Assembly: GCF_002078875.1 (NCBI RefSeq)
Contig: NC_034410.1
Span: 41,528,798 to 41,592,797 of the forward strand
Origin: Numida meleagris
Taxonomy: Eukaryota; Chordata; Aves; Galliformes; Numididae
Direction: 5' to 3'
Length of the DNA: 64,000 nt
The notes under the pieces are model-generated. The model was not told the DNA's origin and ran no database searches. It saw only the letters and a program-made list of their open reading frames with translations. Below are positions 61,601 to 64,000 of the stretch, piece after piece; position 1 is the stretch's first letter, and every line of letters begins with the position of its first letter. Position numbers and translations under genes: made by a program.

Positions 61601-63613
61601 TTTCTGGATTTATTTGGTTAAACAGCTGAAACACATTCGTCTTCCCCTTGGGCTTTTCTCCCTGTTTCTGTAATGACTAAAACAAATTTTAATTTCTCTT
61701 GTAAGCTCTGTATGTGTACTATCTGCATTGCGTTCTTTTATTACATACCCTTGGCTCCCCCTACAAACAGAGCTATGAATGACAAAACTGCAGTGAAATT
61801 GTTATGACGAATATGTCCGTATGAATTAGCCCAAATTAGCGAACATAAATAACAACCTTGTGTTTGTTAAGTGTTTAAGAGCTAGTGGGTGAAAGAGGAA
61901 TAAAATTAAGGAAAGTGCTGTTTTCCTCATAAAATTACATGCCTCAGACTTCCTTGCAGATGTTCAATGACAGATGATAGTGCATCTGGGGACACAGAAT
62001 AAAATCCAGCATGACAAGAATCAATGTACAGAAGAAATAATGGAGTACTTTGGCTGCTTTGTTAGGGCAAGATGGTTGTAGTGGAGGAATTAATCACGCT
62101 GCAATATTTGCTATTGTTATCAGGAGCTCTGCAATCAATTCTGTAACTAAGGTAGCACTCATTGCACAATGGCTATCAGACATTACACGTAAGGGGTTCT
62201 GCCACTATCGTTTTTGTTTTGTTGGTCTGCTGTTCTGTATTTGTATGTATTATCTGATCTTGTGATAAAATGATAAAGCACAGTTAGCTATCAAGCTTCA
62301 AGTTGCAGTTGGAATATGTGTTGCATATTCTCAGTTGTTAGCAAAGCTTACAGAAATATTTGCAAGACTAAGCCCTTTGAGGCCCTTTGGCAGCAGAAGA
62401 ATAACAGTGAGAACAGTGAGCTGTTTTGCGTTTGTATGTGTACATACGTCCAGGAAATAAGATCAGTCCTTAGTAGCTGCTAGTCCATGTAGCCTCAGTG
62501 AAACTGATGATAGAGGATTAGGTTTTCTGAAAATATAAAATACCATCTCACTGATTCTGACTTCTGGTTTTAAATCTACTATGTTGAATTTTGCTCCACT
62601 CCCATGATTCTGTGTCTTAGTTTCAGCTGGGACAGAGTTGTTTTTTTCATACTGTATGGTACGATGATATGTTTTGGTTTTAGTAGAAAAACAATGTTGA
62701 TAGCACACCAACGTTTCTAGTTATTGCTGAGTGTTGCTGTCCAGAGTCAAGGCTGTTTCAGTTTTCTCAGATTTTCCTACTGTCCTGCCAGTGAGGGGCT
62801 GAGGGGTAATGAGGAACTGGGAGGGGACAAAATCAGGACAACTGATCTAAACTGGCTGAAGGAATATTACGTACCATCTGACATCATGTGGGAGGAAAGT
62901 TAGAAGAAGGAAGGAGTTCGTTGATGGCCTGCTTGAGAATGAGCTGGGCATCGGTCAGCGTGCGGTTAGAAATTGCTTGTGTATCGTGTACTATATATAT
63001 ATATATATATTGTGATAACTATGATCTTTTTTTACTATTCCCTTTCTCTATCTTAGTTTTTATCTCAACCCATGAGTTTTACCTTGGTTTTTGTTTTTTT
63101 TTTTTCTGATTCTCTCTCCCATTCCACTGGGAAGGGGAGGAGTGAGCAAATGGCTGTGTGGTGCTTAGCTACCTGTTGGGTTAAACAATAATAGCATGAT
63201 GAAAGACAAATATCAAATAGTGTGTATGCTTATAGCTTCCTGTTTCTTCTAATGTCTTTACAGATTGCAATATTGACCTTGCTTTGGCAATTGATATTTC
63301 AAAACCTACAAAGTCAGAATCTTCACTGCTTCTGACACAGAAATTGCAAACATTCCTCCCCAAGCTTTTACTCCAGGTGAAATCTCTTCCAAGTATCAGC
63401 TGTAATGCTGGCTCTCCAGTCAACATTAAGTTCAAATTCCAGGTATTGGCACGGACCAAGCAATTTCACTTCGACTCTGAGTTTGAGGACTACAACGAAG
63501 AGATCATACAGAAGTTCTTAAAGGCACAGGCTGCGGTGGATACTTACCTGAACGTAGACTTCTTACAGGCAGTTCAGGAGGAGTTTTTTAGTGCAACCTC
63601 TGCTAAAGTGAAG
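49596..63613 (+). CDS. COL6A4: Collagen VI long alpha chain, probably COL6A4 (5' part; continues off the right edge)
   Basis: Secreted extracellular-matrix collagen chain; the long VI chains (alpha-3 to alpha-6) carry arrays of N-terminal VWA domains before a short triple helix (family knowledge). CDS exons: 49596-49668, 51211-51792, 53304-53900, 54301-54924, 55968-56519, 57270-57818, 58249-58833, 60175-60750 and 63264-63613. They join to 4,488 nt, 1,496 codons, without a stop; internal junctions are phase 1 until the last, which is phase 0. The order is signal peptide, seven full VWA domains, then half of a split VWA. Each VWA begins with a Cys two residues or fewer from its 5' splice site. 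The alpha-4 call rests on location beside CAPN7, where human COL6A4P1 lies; COL6A5/A6-like is the alternative. No Gly-X-Y repeats are in the window. Confidence 0.8.
50312..50905 (+). pseudogene. Degenerate VWA exon in COL6A4 intron
   Basis: An acceptor-like TTTCTTTGTAG ends at 50,311. The sequence after it aligns with a VWA exon in broken frames: SILIVVVHIQK (beta-1, with the MIDAS lost), VGVSFS, then a good block at 50,542-50,710 with LLNTYYNKNAILEKIEKLSY and GGGTKTGH and KGVPQ. After a frameshift come GQAEDYTQ and VKDA, then EPAVKHVYEVKGLHSLPD. Stops and shifts rule out translation, and I see no good donor. It lies exactly where another N-terminal VWA exon would be expected. Because every exon here is phase 1-1, skipping it leaves the mature frame intact. 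Confidence 0.85.
51211..51792 (+). CDS. COL6A4: COL6A4 VWA exon 1 (N8-like)
   Basis: 582 nt, phase 1-1, bounded by CCTTGAGCAG and GTAAGG. It begins CSKATLADVVFIVD. The first MIDAS motif DTSTS is intact, but the later TDG triad reads ITGGES, so one metal-binding Asp is lost. It resembles VWA exon 3 (both have LPYRGG, GRA, and PAxKLR and VGI-N-TE patterns). From memory, mammalian alpha-4 has seven N-terminal VWA domains, so this one is likely an extra unit. Confidence 0.93.
51793..53303 (+). other. COL6A4 intron between VWA exons 1 and 2
   Basis: AT-rich, with no further VWA exon or recognised repeat despite a search for the ADxxFLxD motif in all three frames. Confidence 0.6.
53304..53900 (+). 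CDS. COL6A4: COL6A4 VWA exon 2 (N7-like)
   Basis: 597 nt, phase 1-1, bounded by CTCTATGCAG and GTACGA. It begins FTKQYADVIFLID. MIDAS residues are strongly degraded: DSTEN, then GGSLQNES in place of the Thr loop, and FTSSGS in place of TDG. The fold looks kept, but metal-dependent ligand binding is unlikely. The open frame extends upstream of the acceptor by chance. Confidence 0.92.
54301..54924 (+). CDS. COL6A4: COL6A4 VWA exon 3 (N6-like)
   Basis: 624 nt, phase 1-1, bounded by TTGCTTTCAG and GTAAGA. It begins CSSATVADIVFLVD. The MIDAS is DESSK (last Ser replaced by Lys), while GGQAYTGRA and ITDGQS are kept. The C-terminal tail after the domain is about 20 residues longer than in the neighbours and basic. 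Confidence 0.92.
54925..55967 (+). other. COL6A4 intron between VWA exons 3 and 4
   Basis: No exon remnant or recognised repeat. Smaller introns at 53,901-54,300, 56,520-57,269 and 57,819-58,248 are likewise plain. An (AT)n run lies at 54,043-54,055. Confidence 0.6.
55968..56519 (+). CDS. COL6A4: COL6A4 VWA exon 4 (N5-like)
   Basis: 552 nt, phase 1-1, bounded by TTGTTAATTAG and GTAAGA. Full canonical MIDAS: DGSGS, GGGTKTGNAL and ITDGKS, so it is a good candidate for metal-dependent binding. It ends with EVCSTD, the usual Cys near the end of a collagen VI VWA unit. Confidence 0.95.
57270..57818 (+). CDS. COL6A4: COL6A4 VWA exon 5 (N4-like)
   Basis: 549 nt, phase 1-1, bounded by ATTTCTTAG and GTGAGT. 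MIDAS intact: DSSNS, GTLTGKAL and ITDGEA. It begins CKNVRADVVFLVD and ends FEICNLQK. The donor is chosen as AAGT/GTGAGT because it is the strongest consensus and preserves phase 1; reading on gives an immediate stop. Confidence 0.94.
58249..58833 (+). CDS. COL6A4: COL6A4 VWA exon 6 (N3-like)
   Basis: 585 nt, phase 1-1, bounded by CCACTAACAG and GTAAAT. It begins CKRAEAADIMFVV. The MIDAS is degenerate: HGSSG with the first Asp replaced by His, and ITDEPT in place of ITDG. Two possible N-glycosylation sites (NNS, NLT) are visible. Confidence 0.93.
58834..60174 (+). other. COL6A4 intron between VWA exons 6 and 7
   Basis: No recognised repeat or exon remnant. Confidence 0.6.
60175..60750 (+). 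CDS. COL6A4: COL6A4 VWA exon 7 (N2-like)
   Basis: 576 nt, phase 1-1, bounded by TTTTCCCTAAG and GTAAGC. Canonical MIDAS: DGSGS, SSTFTGKGL and ITDGHS. It begins CSSRVADLIFLID and ends EICEPEDPANQ. Confidence 0.95.
60751..62612 (+). other. COL6A4 intron before N1, left part
   Basis: It contains an acceptor-like CATTCCTCAG followed by an open frame of 52 codons to a TAA at 61,167. That frame is phase 0 and does not fit the phase-1 donor upstream. No other feature is supported. Confidence 0.5.
62613..63193 (+). mobile_element. Solo endogenous retroviral LTR in COL6A4 intron
   Basis: The left end is TGTCTTAGTTTCAGCTGGGA, and interior blocks include ACAGAGTTG, GGGGACAAAATCAGGACA, TATCTCAACCCATGAG and GTGTGGTGCTTAGC, ending near GGGTTAAACAATAATA. 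I recognise the pattern as a common avian ERV LTR family. No internal viral genes flank it, so it is a solo LTR. It contains a (TA)n run and is sense to the collagen gene. Its right end is about 70 bp from the N1 splice acceptor. Exact ends and target duplication are uncertain. Confidence 0.78.
62992..63010. repeat. (TA)n microsatellite
   Basis: An uninterrupted run of about 19 alternating T and A bases inside the solo LTR. Confidence 0.9.
63264..63613 (+). CDS. COL6A4: COL6A4 N1 VWA domain, first exon (split domain)
   Basis: 350 nt, phase 1 in and phase 0 out, bounded by TGTCTTTACAG and GTAACT. It begins CNIDLALAIDISK and covers only the N-terminal half of a VWA domain, ending SAKVKV-side at AAG before the donor. 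The MIDAS is degenerate (DISKP). The rest of this domain must be encoded beyond the right edge; the phase change fits the last N-terminal VWA (N1), which is split by introns in this family as I recall. Confidence 0.85.
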
Positions 63614-64000
63614 GTAACTTAATGGTGTGAATACTGGACAATGGGCACACTGGAAAAATTACATGGTTTAAAGTTTGCTGACTCTGATGCTGATTATTCC
63701 AGGAAAACAAAGGGTGGCTCAGGAACTGGTGAATCAGGAATTGGTGAACCTGAAGGCTTGACCTAATCTCTTCTGAAATGAAAGGATTCGTTCCATTTAA
63801 GTGAAAGAAAGCTCTCAGTGGAGTGTTTCAGAATCATTGCCTTTATTTTTATTAAGGTGCTGACTCAGTAGAGCTCTGAGCGTGTCCTGTAGTGGCTGTT
63901 TGAATATTTCTACTTGCTAAGGTCTCCATGCAGGAGGAACTTCTTAATGAGAAACAATAGTCTTGCCCTTGTAAAATTACATCAGTAACTTACCCCTTGA

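Noticed and set aside
63284..63622. Open frame starting at an ATA/ATG-like codon read as a separate small protein
   Set aside because: It is the interior of the collagen N1 exon, whose true left end is the acceptor at 63,264 and right end the donor after 63,613.
1..64000. CRISPR arrays, operons, ribosome binding sites, tRNA or rRNA genes
   Set aside because: This is vertebrate nuclear DNA. I saw no tRNA or rRNA signature and no regularly spaced direct repeats.

Overview
The window looks like an avian, probably galliform, nuclear chromosome. It carries many CR1 retrotransposon copies whose ends are marked by ATTCTATG-type repeats. It also has two fragments of an avian-type endogenous retroviral LTR and a mariner-type remnant of a kind I associate with galliform birds. 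Its genes are split into exons with GT-AG introns. Species cannot be fixed by eye.

Left part (about 1-13,480, minus strand): the 5' half of CAPN7 (calpain-7), coding exons 1-10, reading right to left from an initiator ATG at 13,336. The exons join in phase to 393 codons and cover both N-terminal MIT regions and the start of the calpain protease core, including the catalytic cysteine at residue 290. The rest of the gene lies beyond the left edge. The first exon sits in a GC-rich CpG island with GC boxes and an exact NRF1-type site. Intron 1 holds two CR1 copies and a mariner-type remnant whose GC-rich end merges with the island.

Middle (about 13,500-49,580): a gene-poor region of about 36 kb. 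I support no coding gene here. It holds CR1 fragments in both orientations (two of them long, with decayed reverse transcriptase), an LTR fragment, a diverged inverted repeat pair 3.4 kb apart, and a 72-bp sequence found twice 11.6 kb apart.

Right part (49,583-64,000, plus strand): the 5' part of a collagen VI long-chain gene, most likely COL6A4. It has a signal-peptide exon, seven complete one-exon von Willebrand A (VWA) domains and the first exon of an eighth, split one (N1). All complete VWA exons are phase 1-1. A ninth, frame-broken VWA exon lies between the signal exon and the first intact VWA exon. The collagen triple helix and C-terminal domains lie beyond the right edge.

The two genes are divergent. 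From memory, human CAPN7 is also next to the broken 5' half of COL6A4 (COL6A4P1/DVWA) at 3p25, so the neighbourhood supports the COL6A4 call and bears on how the human gene was broken. The most noteworthy biology is the expanded and partly decaying N-terminal VWA array of this collagen.
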